NCBI RefSeq assembly: GCF_003634555.1
Contig: NZ_RBKS01000001.1
Span: 3,348,001 to 3,412,000, forward strand
DNA: 64,000 nucleotides
Direction: 5' to 3'
DNA from: Frondihabitans australicus
Lineage (GTDB): Bacteria > Actinomycetota > Actinomycetes > Actinomycetales > Microbacteriaceae
Under the pieces are notes generated by a model. That model was given only the letters and a program-made list of their open reading frames with translations, was not told the DNA's origin and made no database searches. Below are positions 44,242-52,238 of this stretch, piece after piece. The translations under genes were made by a program, and so were the position numbers. Within the stretch, counting starts at the first letter, position 1. Every line of letters begins with the position of its first letter.

Positions 44242-45206
44242 CGCGTCGCGGACTCTCGCTCGGATGGTGCCGCCAGGAGCTCGTGCAGGCGGTCGGGGCA
44301 GGGGGATTCGTCGTAGTCCGGCCAGGTCGCGGGCTGTCGCTGCCCGAACCACATCATCTCGAGGCGTCGTGTGAGACCTCGCGCGCGGGCGCTTCCGAGC
44401 CGGCCGACGCCCTCGCCGAGGGCGACGACGATGCGGCACAGGATCGCGGGAAGCACGATCGGGGGCCTGCCGCCCGCCGCGTGGAGCACCGACGCCGCAC
44501 TCGCCCCCTCCCAGGGCTGCAGTGCGATGGTCGGGGGGTCGGGAAGGACTCCGGCGGAGTGGATGAGGTCCACGAGCCCGTCGATCGAGCTCACGGCACT
44601 CGGCTGAGTGCCCGGCGAGGCCACCGAGGCGAGGCGCGATCGAGCCACGCGCTGCAGCGCGAGAGTCGTGGGGCGGCCCGGACCCTGCACCGAGGTGGCA
44701 CGCACGATCGTGAGGCGCGGTGCCGAGTGGCCCAGTCGGTCGAGGGTCTCGAGCAGAGCGGCCTCGCCGAGCGCCTTGCTGCGCGAATACGGGCTGAACG
44801 GGAACGTGGGTTCGTCGGCTGACAGCTCAGGGGCGTGACCGAGAACGGCGGCGGAGCTGAGGTGGATGACACGAGAGACGCCGGCGGCGGCGGCCGCACG
44901 CAGGATCGTGGCCGGCACGAGCGCGTTGGCGCCAGTCAGCACATCGCTCTCTGCGGCGTCGGGGGTTGCGAGGCCACCAGCGATGACGATCACGCGAGCG
45001 CCGGCCAGGGCGGCGGTCAACGCCGAGCCGGCTTCGGCCTCGGCGCGCCTCGCGATGCCCGCGGCGCTGAGGGTCGGCTCGGCTCGGAGGCGCGGCGTCG
45101 GCACCTCGCGGACCTGGTGACCGGCCGCGCGGAGACGCGCGGCGACGGCGCGCCCGACGAAGCCGGTGGCGCCGACGACGGCCCATTCGGTGCGCTCGAC
45201 GTTCAC
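44238..45206 (-). CDS. NAD-dependent epimerase/dehydratase (SDR)
   Basis: The 322-residue extended SDR has an N-terminal WAVVGATGFVGRAVAARLRA NAD site, the VIHLSSAAVLGH strand and the active-site Tyr-x3-Lys in FSPYSRSKALGEAALLE. It is of the WcaG type. It starts at GTG 45206 overlapping the upstream gene by 4 bp. The product may be a nucleotide sugar; some members act on lipid-linked sugars, and adjacency to the phosphotransferase makes that an option. Confidence 0.85.
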   Translation of the reverse strand: MNVERTEWAVVGATGFVGRAVAARLRAAGHQVREVPTPRLRAEPTLSAAGIARRAEAEAGSALTAALAGARVIVIAGGLATPDAAESDVLTGANALVPATILRAAAAAGVSRVIHLSSAAVLGHAPELSADEPTFPFSPYSRSKALGEAALLETLDRLGHSAPRLTIVRATSVQGPGRPTTLALQRVARSRLASVASPGTQPSAVSSIDGLVDLIHSAGVLPDPPTIALQPWEGASAASVLHAAGGRPPIVLPAILCRIVVALGEGVGRLGSARARGLTRRLEMMWFGQRQPATWPDYDESPCPDRLHELLAAPSERESATR

Positions 45207-46270
45207 GGTGCGCCCGTCGCAGTCGGCACGCGTGCGGCGGCCGTCGCCGGACTCGACGCGGAAGACGTGTCCGCGTCGGCGCTGAAGGCGGAGAGCGCGC
45301 GCGGCAGGACGACGTGCACGACACCGAGCGCGAGGACGCCTGCCAGGCAGGCTGCGACGCCGAACGGCGTGGCGCCGAGGGAGGCGAGACCGAGGAGTCC
45401 GCAGCCGACGGTGAGGACGAAGGTGAGCGCGGCCGAGAAGAGGTGGCTGCGGCCTGCCACGACGTGAGCCTGGTAGGCGTGTTCGCGGTGCGCCTCGTGC
45501 CAGGAGGCACCTCGCGCGAGCCTGCGGAAGAATGTCGATGCGGTGTCGGCCAGGTAGACGGCGAGCGGGGCGAGCGCGGCCAGCGGAGGGACGCCGGTGG
45601 CGACCGCCACCAGACTCAGCGACGCGACCGCGGCGCCGAGCGCGTAGCTTCCGACGTCGCCGAGGAACATGCGGCGCCCGAAGAGGTTCCAGGGCAGGAA
45701 CGCGAGATAGGCGGCTGCGAGAGCGAGCCCGGCCACGACGAGCCACGAGGTCTGCGTGACCGCGCCGACGAGTGCGAAGACACCGCCAGTGGCCAGCCCG
45801 TGCAGTGACGAGATGCCGTTCACGCCGTCCATGAAGTTGGCGACGTTGATGTAGCCGGCGACGGCGATCGCTCCCAGCGGCGCGAGCCACCACGGTGCAC
45901 CGTGGACGAGGACGACGCTGAGGGAGCAGCCGAGTCCGATCGCCAGCTGGCAGGCGGCGCGGACGCGCACGCTCACACCCCGGATGTCTTCGAGGGCGCC
46001 GAGGACAGCGGCCGACAGGACGGTCAGTGCGACGATGGCCACTCCGTGCGGGGTGTGGCCGAACAGGATGGCCCAGGCTGCGGCGACCGCGGCGACGACA
46101 CCGCCCGCGGGGGCGATGCCGCCGCCTCGGAGGACGGTCGTCGAATGCGACGATCGGTGATTCGGCGTGTCATAGGTGCCGAGGGACCGGAGCAGCGGCC
46201 GGAGGAGGGCCGGTGCCCCGAGACCCACGAGCAGAGCGACTGCTGGCACGAGGATGAGGTTGTGATCCAT
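45203..46270 (-). CDS. Polyprenyl-phosphate sugar-1-P transferase (WecA/MraY family)
   Basis: The 355-residue membrane enzyme has about ten helices. Family motifs are YDTPNHRSSHSTTVLRGGG after the first helix, ALEDIRGVSVRVR (DD-type motif with Glu-Asp), NVANFMDGVNGISSLHG, MFLGDVGSYALG and HREHAYQAHVV. It should load the first sugar-phosphate on undecaprenyl phosphate and so start the repeat unit. It is the first gene of the minus-strand locus, 85 bp upstream of which lies the third surface-protein gene. Confidence 0.9.
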   Translation of the reverse strand: MDHNLILVPAVALLVGLGAPALLRPLLRSLGTYDTPNHRSSHSTTVLRGGGIAPAGGVVAAVAAAWAILFGHTPHGVAIVALTVLSAAVLGALEDIRGVSVRVRAACQLAIGLGCSLSVVLVHGAPWWLAPLGAIAVAGYINVANFMDGVNGISSLHGLATGGVFALVGAVTQTSWLVVAGLALAAAYLAFLPWNLFGRRMFLGDVGSYALGAAVASLSLVAVATGVPPLAALAPLAVYLADTASTFFRRLARGASWHEAHREHAYQAHVVAGRSHLFSAALTFVLTVGCGLLGLASLGATPFGVAACLAGVLALGVVHVVLPRALSAFSADADTSSASSPATAAARVPTATGAP

Positions 46271-46302
46271 GCGCGGTCGGGCTCCCTGCTCTCGGCATCG
46301 AT

Positions 46303-46316
46303 TGTTACATGATACA
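46303..46316. promoter_or_regulatory. Palindromic operator candidate before the polysaccharide locus
   Basis: TGTTACATGATACA is a near-perfect 14-bp palindrome between the extended -10 candidate and the first gene. Its position downstream of the -10 suits a repressor site. The regulator is unknown. Confidence 0.45.
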
Positions 46317-46319
46317 TCC

Positions 46320-46331
46320 AGAATATCAGAT
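46320..46331 (-). promoter_or_regulatory. Shared AT-rich promoter motif, first unit of the polysaccharide locus
   Basis: On the minus strand ATCTGATATTCT, identical to the motif at 41901-41912, ends 50 bp before the start codon of the sugar-phosphate transferase gene. It holds an extended -10 (TGATATTCT). Confidence 0.55.
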
Positions 46332-46354
46332 TGATCGGTTCGAGAACAGCCCTG

Positions 46355-47380
46355 TCAGGAGGCGGGTGTGAGGGTGACGCCCGTGATCGTCGTCGACACG
46401 CCTCCTGCGGTCTGCGTGATGTCGAACACGTAGGCGCCGTCTCCCATGACGCGGAGGAAGCTCCAGTGACCGGTGTCGTCGACGGTGGTGGTGACCACGC
46501 CGGTGCTGAAGTTGGTCGCGGTGATCGAGACCTCGGCTCCTGGTGTCCCCGTGCCCGTGAACTCGAGGTGGCCTGGGGTGAACGTCGAACCGGAGGCGGG
46601 CGACGTGAGACGGAACGTCGAGTCGACCGCCAGGTCGACGGCGACCGTGACGGAGTCCGTGCGGTCCGTGCCGACCCACTCCTCGAAGGTGATGCGAGTC
46701 CGCCCGGGCTGGAGCGCCGTCGCCGAGTACGACCACACTCCGTCGTTCGCCACCGGGACTCTTAGGGTCGGGTCGCCGTCGATGAGGATGGTCGAGTTCG
46801 GGCGCGCGCGGCCGGTGATCGCAGCGGTACGCGCCGCCGAGTCGACCGACGAGACGGTCGCCCGGAGGGGGAGCATCCTGTTCTCGGCGCCCTTGAAGAT
46901 CGTGTACTGGGCGCCGGCCGCGAGCATCGCGATGCCGAGCGACGTCGGGTACGCGTAGGTGAGGGCCGGCTGCCCCGCGACCACGGGGTCTGCGGTGGAC
47001 AGCATGGAGGCGTTGACGGTCCACAGCTGTCGAGACGGAGTCGGGGACGCACAGGGGCGGGCGGCCGCGCGCTGGCCGGTGCCGTCGGCGATGTTCGTCA
47101 GGCATGAGCCGTCGGCGAGGACCACCTTGGTCGGCTCGGAGAGGGCGTCGACGTGCACCCAGCCGGCCTTCCGTCGGGCCTCGTCGAGCGACAGATAGCC
47201 GACGGCCTGGAGGTCGTCGTCGAAGGCGAAGTAGAGGCTGGGATCCTTCGTGCCGAAGATCAGGGGGACCAGCATGGCCTCTTGTTTGGCCGAGGCTGGA
47301 GCGATGCTCGTCGAGGCGGCGAGGAGGGCTGCGATGCCCAGTGTGGTGAGGCCGGCTGCTGCGCTGCGGAGGCGATTCAC
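46355..47380 (-). CDS. Secreted surface protein 3: lectin-like domain plus Ig-like modules
   Basis: The 341-residue protein has a signal peptide (LRSAAAGLTTLGIAALLAAS, cut near PASAKQ). A ricin-B-like segment is at residues about 65-115 (GSCLTNIADGTGQRAAARPC, then RQLWTV), and two Ig-like modules follow, the last with LEFTGTGTPGAEVSITATNF, as in the other two surface proteins but shorter and more diverged. GTG 47380 was chosen because it precedes the signal peptide directly. It lies just downstream of trpF's divergent promoter. Confidence 0.78.
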   Translation of the reverse strand: MNRLRSAAAGLTTLGIAALLAASTSIAPASAKQEAMLVPLIFGTKDPSLYFAFDDDLQAVGYLSLDEARRKAGWVHVDALSEPTKVVLADGSCLTNIADGTGQRAAARPCASPTPSRQLWTVNASMLSTADPVVAGQPALTYAYPTSLGIAMLAAGAQYTIFKGAENRMLPLRATVSSVDSAARTAAITGRARPNSTILIDGDPTLRVPVANDGVWSYSATALQPGRTRITFEEWVGTDRTDSVTVAVDLAVDSTFRLTSPASGSTFTPGHLEFTGTGTPGAEVSITATNFSTGVVTTTVDDTGHWSFLRVMGDGAYVFDITQTAGGVSTTITGVTLTPAS

Positions 47381-47476
47381 GATTCTCGTTTCTGCCGGGG
47401 GTACGGATCCGGCGTCAGACAGGCTGGCGTGAAAAACGAGGCATATCAAGTACTAGACGGAATCTCCTGTCGATGG

Positions 47477-47482
47477 CAGACT
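47477..47482 (+). promoter_or_regulatory. Probable leaderless -10 element of trpF (7-nt spacing)
   Basis: CAGACT ends 7 nt before the GTG start of trpF. There is no ribosome-binding site. Confidence 0.45.
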
Positions 47483-47489
47483 GATCGAC

Positions 47490-48110
47490 GTGACGACGAC
47501 GCTCTGGGTCAAGATCTGCGGCCTCTCGACGGCAGAGGCGGTCTCCGCGGCCGTCCTCGGCGGTGCCGATGCCGTGGGCTTCGTGCTCGCCCCGGGCAGC
47601 CCTCGAACGGTCTCGCCCGAGGCAGCGTCGGCTCTCGCGGCGCTGGTGCCCGACGGGGTCGAGAGCGTCGGCGTCTTCCGTGGCCAGACCGCTGTCGAGG
47701 TGATCGCATCGGCTCGAACCGCCGGTGTGCAGACGGTCCAATTGCACGGCGGCGAGGCACCCGACGTCTTCGACGCTGTGCGGTCGGCCGGGTTCGGCGT
47801 CATCCGTGCCACGAGCGCCGAGACCTACGGGCTCGAGGCGCAGGAGCACCGAGAGCTCTACGGCGACGCTCGCCTCCTCCTCGACGCACCCGATCCCGGG
47901 GCCGGCGAGACCTTCGACGCCGACGCGCTCACCGGCGTCGAGCCTCCGTCCGGCTGGATCCTCGCCGGTGGCCTGCGACCGGGCAACGTGGCGGCGCTCG
48001 CCGAAGCGCTCCGACCCGGCGGCGTCGACGTGTCGAGCGGCGTCGAGATCGCGCGCGGTGTGAAGGACCCCGAACTGATCCGCGAGTTCCTGGCCGCCGC
48101 GCGCGCGTGA
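47490..48110 (+). CDS. trpF: Phosphoribosylanthranilate isomerase
   Basis: The 206-residue TIM-barrel enzyme performs the Amadori rearrangement of tryptophan synthesis. Signature segments are WVKICGLSTAEAVSAAVLGG (catalytic Cys), VQTVQLHGGEAPDVFDAV, LLLDAPDPGAGETF (catalytic Asp), WILAGGLRPGNVAALAEA and GVDVSSGVE. The length fits TrpF. It stands alone, away from the trp operon, as in several actinobacteria that use the PriA enzyme for the same step, so this may be an additional, specialised copy. Confidence 0.92.
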   Translation: MTTTLWVKICGLSTAEAVSAAVLGGADAVGFVLAPGSPRTVSPEAASALAALVPDGVESVGVFRGQTAVEVIASARTAGVQTVQLHGGEAPDVFDAVRSAGFGVIRATSAETYGLEAQEHRELYGDARLLLDAPDPGAGETFDADALTGVEPPSGWILAGGLRPGNVAALAEALRPGGVDVSSGVEIARGVKDPELIREFLAAARA

Positions 48111-48118
48111 ACGACGAA

Positions 48119-48144
48119 CGCCGCCGCCCCGAGGGGCGACGGCG
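48119..48144. terminator. Bidirectional hairpin between trpF and the nitroreductase gene
   Basis: CGCCGCCGCCCC pairs with GGGGCGACGGCG, one mismatch, 2-4 base loop. It lies between two convergent genes and has no T-run on either side. Confidence 0.6.
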
Positions 48145-48164
48145 TCGAAGAAACAGGTCGCGGC

Positions 48165-48761
48165 TCAGTCGCGGGCGAGCACCAGCTCGTCCAGCGCGAG
48201 GCGGGTGCGCGGCAGTACCTCGCGCTCGGCCAGCTTCTCGGGCAGCTTGTCGGCCGTGTCGACGACGCCGATCGCGGTGACGGTGACGGGCAGCAGGTTG
48301 GGCGCCAGGTGGAAAGCGGCGCGCAGGCCCTCGACCTCGATGCCGGCCATCTGGTGGGTGTGGAGGCCCTCGGCGTGCGCCTGCACGCTCAGGGCGGACA
48401 CGGCGAGGCCGAGGTCGTACTGGGCCCAGGCGCGCGGCTTGCCCTCGGCGTCCGTGGTCTCGGCGACCGCGACGAGCAGGGCGGCGGCGTTGCCGGCCCA
48501 GACGGTGTTGAAGCCCATCAGGTTGGCGAGGATCGTCTCGAAGGTCGCGGTGCCGCGCCGGCCGACGAGGAAGCGTCGGGGCTGCTGGTTGGAGGCCGAC
48601 GGAGCCCAGCGCGCTGCCTCGAGGAGGGCGGTGAGCTGCTCGTCCGAGATGGTGGCCCGGGGGTCGTAGGAGCGGGGGCTCCAGCGCTCGTCGAGGAGCG
48701 GGACCAGCGGCACGCTGGTGTCGGATGTGCGGGTGGTGGAGCTCAGGTCGGTCGTGGTCAT
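48165..48761 (-). CDS. Nitroreductase family FMN protein
   Basis: The 198-residue protein has the family start LLDERWSPRSYDPRATISDE, the FMN-binding AARWAPSASNQQPRRFLVGR, and the pocket segments AWAQYDLGLAVSALSVQAHA and HTHQMAGIE. Members reduce quinones, nitro groups or unsaturated acids with NAD(P)H. The substrate is unknown. The ATG has GAGAAGG 5 nt upstream. Confidence 0.88.
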   Translation of the reverse strand: MTTTDLSSTTRTSDTSVPLVPLLDERWSPRSYDPRATISDEQLTALLEAARWAPSASNQQPRRFLVGRRGTATFETILANLMGFNTVWAGNAAALLVAVAETTDAEGKPRAWAQYDLGLAVSALSVQAHAEGLHTHQMAGIEVEGLRAAFHLAPNLLPVTVTAIGVVDTADKLPEKLAEREVLPRTRLALDELVLARD

Positions 48762-48897
48762 CGTGCCTTCTCGTGAGTGCTGGCTTGCGGGGAATCGTTC
48801 GCGAGCCCCGCACCCTTGAGGAGCTTCGATGCATGCAACACCCTACGCGGCGGAACTATGCCCGCAACAGGTGTCGGGTGGAGGTGCTCCGGGGCGC
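48762..48897. other. Gene-free stretch between the nitroreductase and a membrane-protein gene
   Basis: These 136 bp hold a hairpin at 48787-48811 (GCGGGG with CCCCGC, loop of 13) that could end transcription of the minus-strand gene upstream, and the nitroreductase promoter region with TTGCAT as a possible -35. I see no coding signal. Confidence 0.5.
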
Positions 48898-49299
48898 CTA
48901 GCCGACGGAGTGGTTCAGCACCGCCTGGTCGAGCATGGCGCCGGTCACCGAGTAGAGCGCGACGATGAGGATCATGGCCATGACCGGCAGCCAGAACGCC
49001 AGCCGCCGCCGCAGGATCAGGAGGATCGAGAACACGGTCGAGAACACCGCCAGCACCAGGGGCGCCACCACCGCGAGGATCGTCGCGAGCGTCAGGCCCC
49101 CCGTGAAGGCGGCGTGCTGGTGCCCCCGGTCGATCGCATAGACGACGTACTGCTCCGTGAGGGCGTAGAGCACCACCGAGAGGATGATCGTGAGGACGAG
49201 GTCACCCTTGCGAGGGCGGCGGCGGCCGGGGTAGCGGCCCAGGGATTCGACGGTCGTGGTGTCACGGTGCTCCTGCGGCCTGAAGCGGGGGTCGGTCAC
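48898..49299 (-). CDS. Unknown membrane protein (DUF6264-like)
   Basis: The 133-residue protein has a charged N-terminus of about 35 residues (RYPGRRRPRKGD) and three hydrophobic helices (LVLTIILSVVLYALTEQYVV, LATILAVVAPLVLAVFSTVF, FWLPVMAMILIVALYSVTGA). The size and topology recall the DUF6264 proteins of Microbacteriaceae. GTG 49299 overlaps the threonine aldolase stop by 4 bp, so both are in one operon. No function can be assigned. Confidence 0.6.
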   Translation of the reverse strand: MTDPRFRPQEHRDTTTVESLGRYPGRRRPRKGDLVLTIILSVVLYALTEQYVVYAIDRGHQHAAFTGGLTLATILAVVAPLVLAVFSTVFSILLILRRRLAFWLPVMAMILIVALYSVTGAMLDQAVLNHSVG

Positions 49300-50345
49300 G
49301 CGGCTGCCTCGATCTCGGCGCGGACGGAGGCCAGCAGAGCGTCGACGTCGGCCTCGGTGGTGTCGAACGAGCACATGAGGCGGACCTCGCCGGTGTCGCG
49401 GTTCCAGTCGTAGAAACGGTGCTTCGCACGGACGGGCTCGATGGCGTGCTTCGGCAGGATCGCGAACACCGCGTTGGCCTCGACCGCCTGCGTCACCGTC
49501 ACGCCGGGCAGCCCGACGAGGCCATCGCGCAGCCGGGTCGCCATCGCGTTCGAGTGCGTGGCGGAGCGCAGCCAGAGGTCGCCTTCGAGCAGCGCGACGT
49601 ACTGCGCCGAGACGAAGCGGAGCTTGGAGGCGAGCTGGGCGTCCATCTTGCGGATGTAGGTGATGCCGGGCAGCTCGACGTCGGTGAGGCTGACGACCGA
49701 CTCGCCGAGCATGAGCCCGTTCTTGGTGCCGCCGAACGAGACGACGTCGACGCCGGCGTCGCGAGTGAACTCGCGCAGGCCCGTGCCGAGGGTGGCGGCG
49801 GCGTTGGCGATCCTGGCGCCGTCGAGGTGGACTCGCATGCCGAGCGAGTGCGCATGCGCCGTGATCGCGCGGATCTCGTCGACCGTGTAGGCCGTGCCCA
49901 TCTCGGTCGTCTGCGTGATCGTGACGGCGAGGGGCTGCGGCCTCTGCTGGTCGCCCCAGCCGTAGGCCTGCCGGTCGACGAGCTCGGGCGTGAGCTTGCC
50001 GTCGGGCGTCGGCACGGTGAGCAGCTTGATGCCGCCGAGACGCTCGGGAGCCCCGCCCTCGTCGGTGTAGACGTGCGCGGTCGTCGCGCAGATCACCGCG
50101 CCCCACCGCGGCACGAGGGCCTGCAGCGCCACGACGTTCGCGCCCGTTCCGGTGAGCACCGGGTGGACGGTCGAGCCCTCGCCGAAGTGCTGCACGACGA
50201 GCTCGGCGAAGCGCGCGGTGTAGGGGTCGGCGCCGTACGACCCGACGTGGCCGCCGTTCGCGTCGGCCACCGCCTGCATCACCTCGGGGTGCACCCCCGA
50301 GTAGTTGTCGGACGCGAAGCTCTTCAGGGCGGGGTCGTGCAGCAT
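49296..50345 (-). CDS. ltaE: Low-specificity L-threonine aldolase
   Basis: The 349-residue PLP fold-type I enzyme cleaves threonine to glycine and acetaldehyde. The start FASDNYSGVHPEVMQAVADA, the substrate loop GSYGADPYTARFAE, the aspartate of HLDGARIANAAATLG and the PLP lysine in VVSFGGTKNGLMLGES are all present. I chose ATG 50345 because CGGAGTG lies at a proper distance and the fold starts there; GTG codons further upstream are alternatives. Beta-eliminating lyases share this fold but have other loops. Confidence 0.93.
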   Translation of the reverse strand: MLHDPALKSFASDNYSGVHPEVMQAVADANGGHVGSYGADPYTARFAELVVQHFGEGSTVHPVLTGTGANVVALQALVPRWGAVICATTAHVYTDEGGAPERLGGIKLLTVPTPDGKLTPELVDRQAYGWGDQQRPQPLAVTITQTTEMGTAYTVDEIRAITAHAHSLGMRVHLDGARIANAAATLGTGLREFTRDAGVDVVSFGGTKNGLMLGESVVSLTDVELPGITYIRKMDAQLASKLRFVSAQYVALLEGDLWLRSATHSNAMATRLRDGLVGLPGVTVTQAVEANAVFAILPKHAIEPVRAKHRFYDWNRDTGEVRLMCSFDTTEADVDALLASVRAEIEAAA

Positions 50346-50426
50346 GCTCACTCCGGCATTCTCCCGCACGCGGCCGGGAGGTCCGTCCAGGCCCGAGGCT
50401 CGAGGCGCAGGATCAGGTACCCGCCC

Positions 50427-51242
50427 TCACAGACCGTGCTCGGCCAGCCACCCTCCGAGGGCTCGCGCGAACTCCTCCGGCCGCTCGACGCTCGGCAGGT
50501 GAGCCGAGTCGGGGAACCGGGCCTCGGTCGAGTCGGGCACCGTCGACAGGAGGTACTCGGTCGCGGCGATCTCGCCCGCGAGGTCGTGCTCGCCGATCAC
50601 GAAGAGGGCGGGCACCTCGATGTCGACCGTGCGGTCGTAGGCGGGCGGCTCGATCTGGAGGGGTCTGGCCTTGACCGTGGCCTGCTTCACGTTCTCGGCG
50701 TTCAGCGCGTAGGCCAGCTGCAGGAAGTGGTCGTCGACCTCGACGACGTCGCGGGTCGGGCCCACCGCCCAGAGCTCAGCCTCGCGCCGGTACATCTCGT
50801 CGAAACGCCCGGCGGCGAGCAACTCGTCGAGCTCGTCGAAGAGCTCGTTCTCGCGTTCGGTCAGCTCGGTGTCGGGAAATCCGCTGGGCGTGGAGCCGAT
50901 CGTGACGAGGCCGGTAACCCTACGAGGAGCTTCGACCGCGGCGTCGATCGCGATCCTGCCGCCCCTCGACGCGCCGATGAGGGTCGCCTTCTCGAACCCC
51001 GCCGCGTCCATCACGGCCAGCAGGTCGTCGAGGTCGCTGAAGTCGCCGTCGTCGGCCATCGAGCGGCCGAAGCCGCGGGTGTCGTAGCGCAGGATCCGAT
51101 GGGTCGCGGCGAGGCTCGGCACGAGGTCGTCCCACATGCGCAGGCTGGCGACGCCGGCGTGGATCAGGACGACCGCAGGGCCGTCGTCGCGGCCCTCCAC
51201 CTCGTAGTGGATGCGGGCGCCGGGGAGTGTCAGCTCAGGCAT
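50427..51242 (-). CDS. Alpha/beta-hydrolase
   Basis: The 271-residue hydrolase has the oxyanion-hole motif VVLIHAGVASLRMWDD, the nucleophile elbow GASRGGR (Ser-x-Gly type with Ser in ASR) near residue 95 and the terminal His in DSAHLPSVERPEEFARAL. The Asp is probably in FVIGEHDLAGE. The family covers esterases, lactonases and haloperoxidase-like enzymes; the substrate cannot be told. A leaderless promoter fixes the start. Confidence 0.9.
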   Translation of the reverse strand: MPELTLPGARIHYEVEGRDDGPAVVLIHAGVASLRMWDDLVPSLAATHRILRYDTRGFGRSMADDGDFSDLDDLLAVMDAAGFEKATLIGASRGGRIAIDAAVEAPRRVTGLVTIGSTPSGFPDTELTERENELFDELDELLAAGRFDEMYRREAELWAVGPTRDVVEVDDHFLQLAYALNAENVKQATVKARPLQIEPPAYDRTVDIEVPALFVIGEHDLAGEIAATEYLLSTVPDSTEARFPDSAHLPSVERPEEFARALGGWLAEHGL

Positions 51243-51248
51243 GACCCG

Positions 51249-51254
51249 AGGCTA
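51249..51254 (-). promoter_or_regulatory. Leaderless -10 element of the hydrolase gene
   Basis: On the minus strand TAGCCT ends 6 nt before the ATG at 51242. Confidence 0.65.
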
Positions 51255-51260
51255 GCCCGG

Positions 51261-52100
51261 TCAGAAGATCATCGGGCGGTCGTCGTCGTCGCCCGAGTCG
51301 ACCGCGAGGTCGACGACGACCGGGACGTGGTCGCTGGGGGCGTCGCCCTTCCGCTCGTTGCGGTCGATGCGCGCACTCGTGACGAGGTCGGCGAACGGCT
51401 TCGACCCGAGGATGAAGTCGATGCGCATTCCTTCGTTGCGCGGGAAGCGGAGTTGCTTGTAGTCCCAGTAGGTGTAGCCGTCGGGCAGGCGGGGGCGAAC
51501 GACGTCCGCCAGCAGCCCTGGCTCCTGGAAGGCGGCGAAGGCGGCGCGCTCGGGCGGGCTGGTGTGCGTGTGGCCCTCGAACACCGCGGGATCCCACACG
51601 TCGGTGTCGAGCGGCGCGACATTCCAGTCGCCCATGAGCGCCAGCGGGAGGTCGGGCTGCGCCTTCAGCCAGCCCTCGGTCTCGTCGCGGAGGCGCGCCA
51701 GCCAGTCGAGCTTGTAGGCGTAGTGCGGGTCGTCGAGCTCGCGGCCGTTGGGAACGTAGAGGCTCCACAGCCGCACCCCGTCGACCGTGACGCCGATCGC
51801 CCGCGCCTCCTTCGGCGCGTCGGCGGACTCGACGCCCTTGGCGAAGCCGGGCTGCGACGGGAAGGTGATCTCGACGTCGCTCATCGGCAGTCGGCTGGCG
51901 AACGCCACGCCGTTCCACTGGCTGAGGCCGTGCAGCTCGATGTCGTAGCCCGCCTCGGTGAAGAGGTCGTAGGGGAACTGCTCGGGCTTGCACTTGATCT
52001 CCTGCATGCCGAGCACGTCGACGTCCTCTCGGACGAGCCAGTCGACGACACGGCCCGCCCGGGCGCGGATGGAGTTGACGTTCCAGGTGGCGACACGCAT
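51261..52100 (-). CDS. xth: Exodeoxyribonuclease III
   Basis: The 279-residue AP-endonuclease/exonuclease starts MRVATWNVNSIRARAGRVVD. Catalytic residues are in LGMQEIKCKPEQFPYDLF (Glu), SLYVPNGRELDDPHYAYKLD (Tyr region), ALMGDWNVAPLDTDVWDP (Asp and Asn) and APSDHVPVVVDLAVD (terminal Asp-His). It incises abasic DNA and repairs 3' ends. The open frame reaches far upstream but the leaderless promoter and the family start agree on ATG 52100. Confidence 0.95.
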   Translation of the reverse strand: MRVATWNVNSIRARAGRVVDWLVREDVDVLGMQEIKCKPEQFPYDLFTEAGYDIELHGLSQWNGVAFASRLPMSDVEITFPSQPGFAKGVESADAPKEARAIGVTVDGVRLWSLYVPNGRELDDPHYAYKLDWLARLRDETEGWLKAQPDLPLALMGDWNVAPLDTDVWDPAVFEGHTHTSPPERAAFAAFQEPGLLADVVRPRLPDGYTYWDYKQLRFPRNEGMRIDFILGSKPFADLVTSARIDRNERKGDAPSDHVPVVVDLAVDSGDDDDRPMIF

Positions 52101-52106
52101 GAGAAC

Positions 52107-52112
52107 ACGGTA
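52107..52112 (-). promoter_or_regulatory. Leaderless -10 element of xth
   Basis: On the minus strand TACCGT ends 6 nt before the ATG at 52100. Confidence 0.65.
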
Positions 52113-52226
52113 TCGCCCGCCACCGACGCCCCGGTGACCGATCCCGAGGCTCGGGCCCGTGTCGGCCGTCACGCCCGGCCACAGCCGATCAGGCCACGGT
52201 GAGGAGTGCGATATTGCAGGGGCAGG

Positions 52227-52232
52227 TACCAT
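52227..52232 (+). promoter_or_regulatory. Leaderless -10 element of pyrE
   Basis: TACCAT ends 6 nt before GTG 52239. This rules out the more upstream in-frame start. Confidence 0.7.
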
Positions 52233-52238
52233 GGCGGC

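Noticed and set aside
47490-48110. Remnant of a tryptophan operon around trpF
   Set aside because: No other trp gene lies near; it is a solitary gene with its own promoter.
49419-52202. 927-residue open frame on the plus strand opposite threonine aldolase, hydrolase and exonuclease III
   Set aside because: Three well-recognised minus-strand genes with clear motifs occupy the region; the frame is their antisense.
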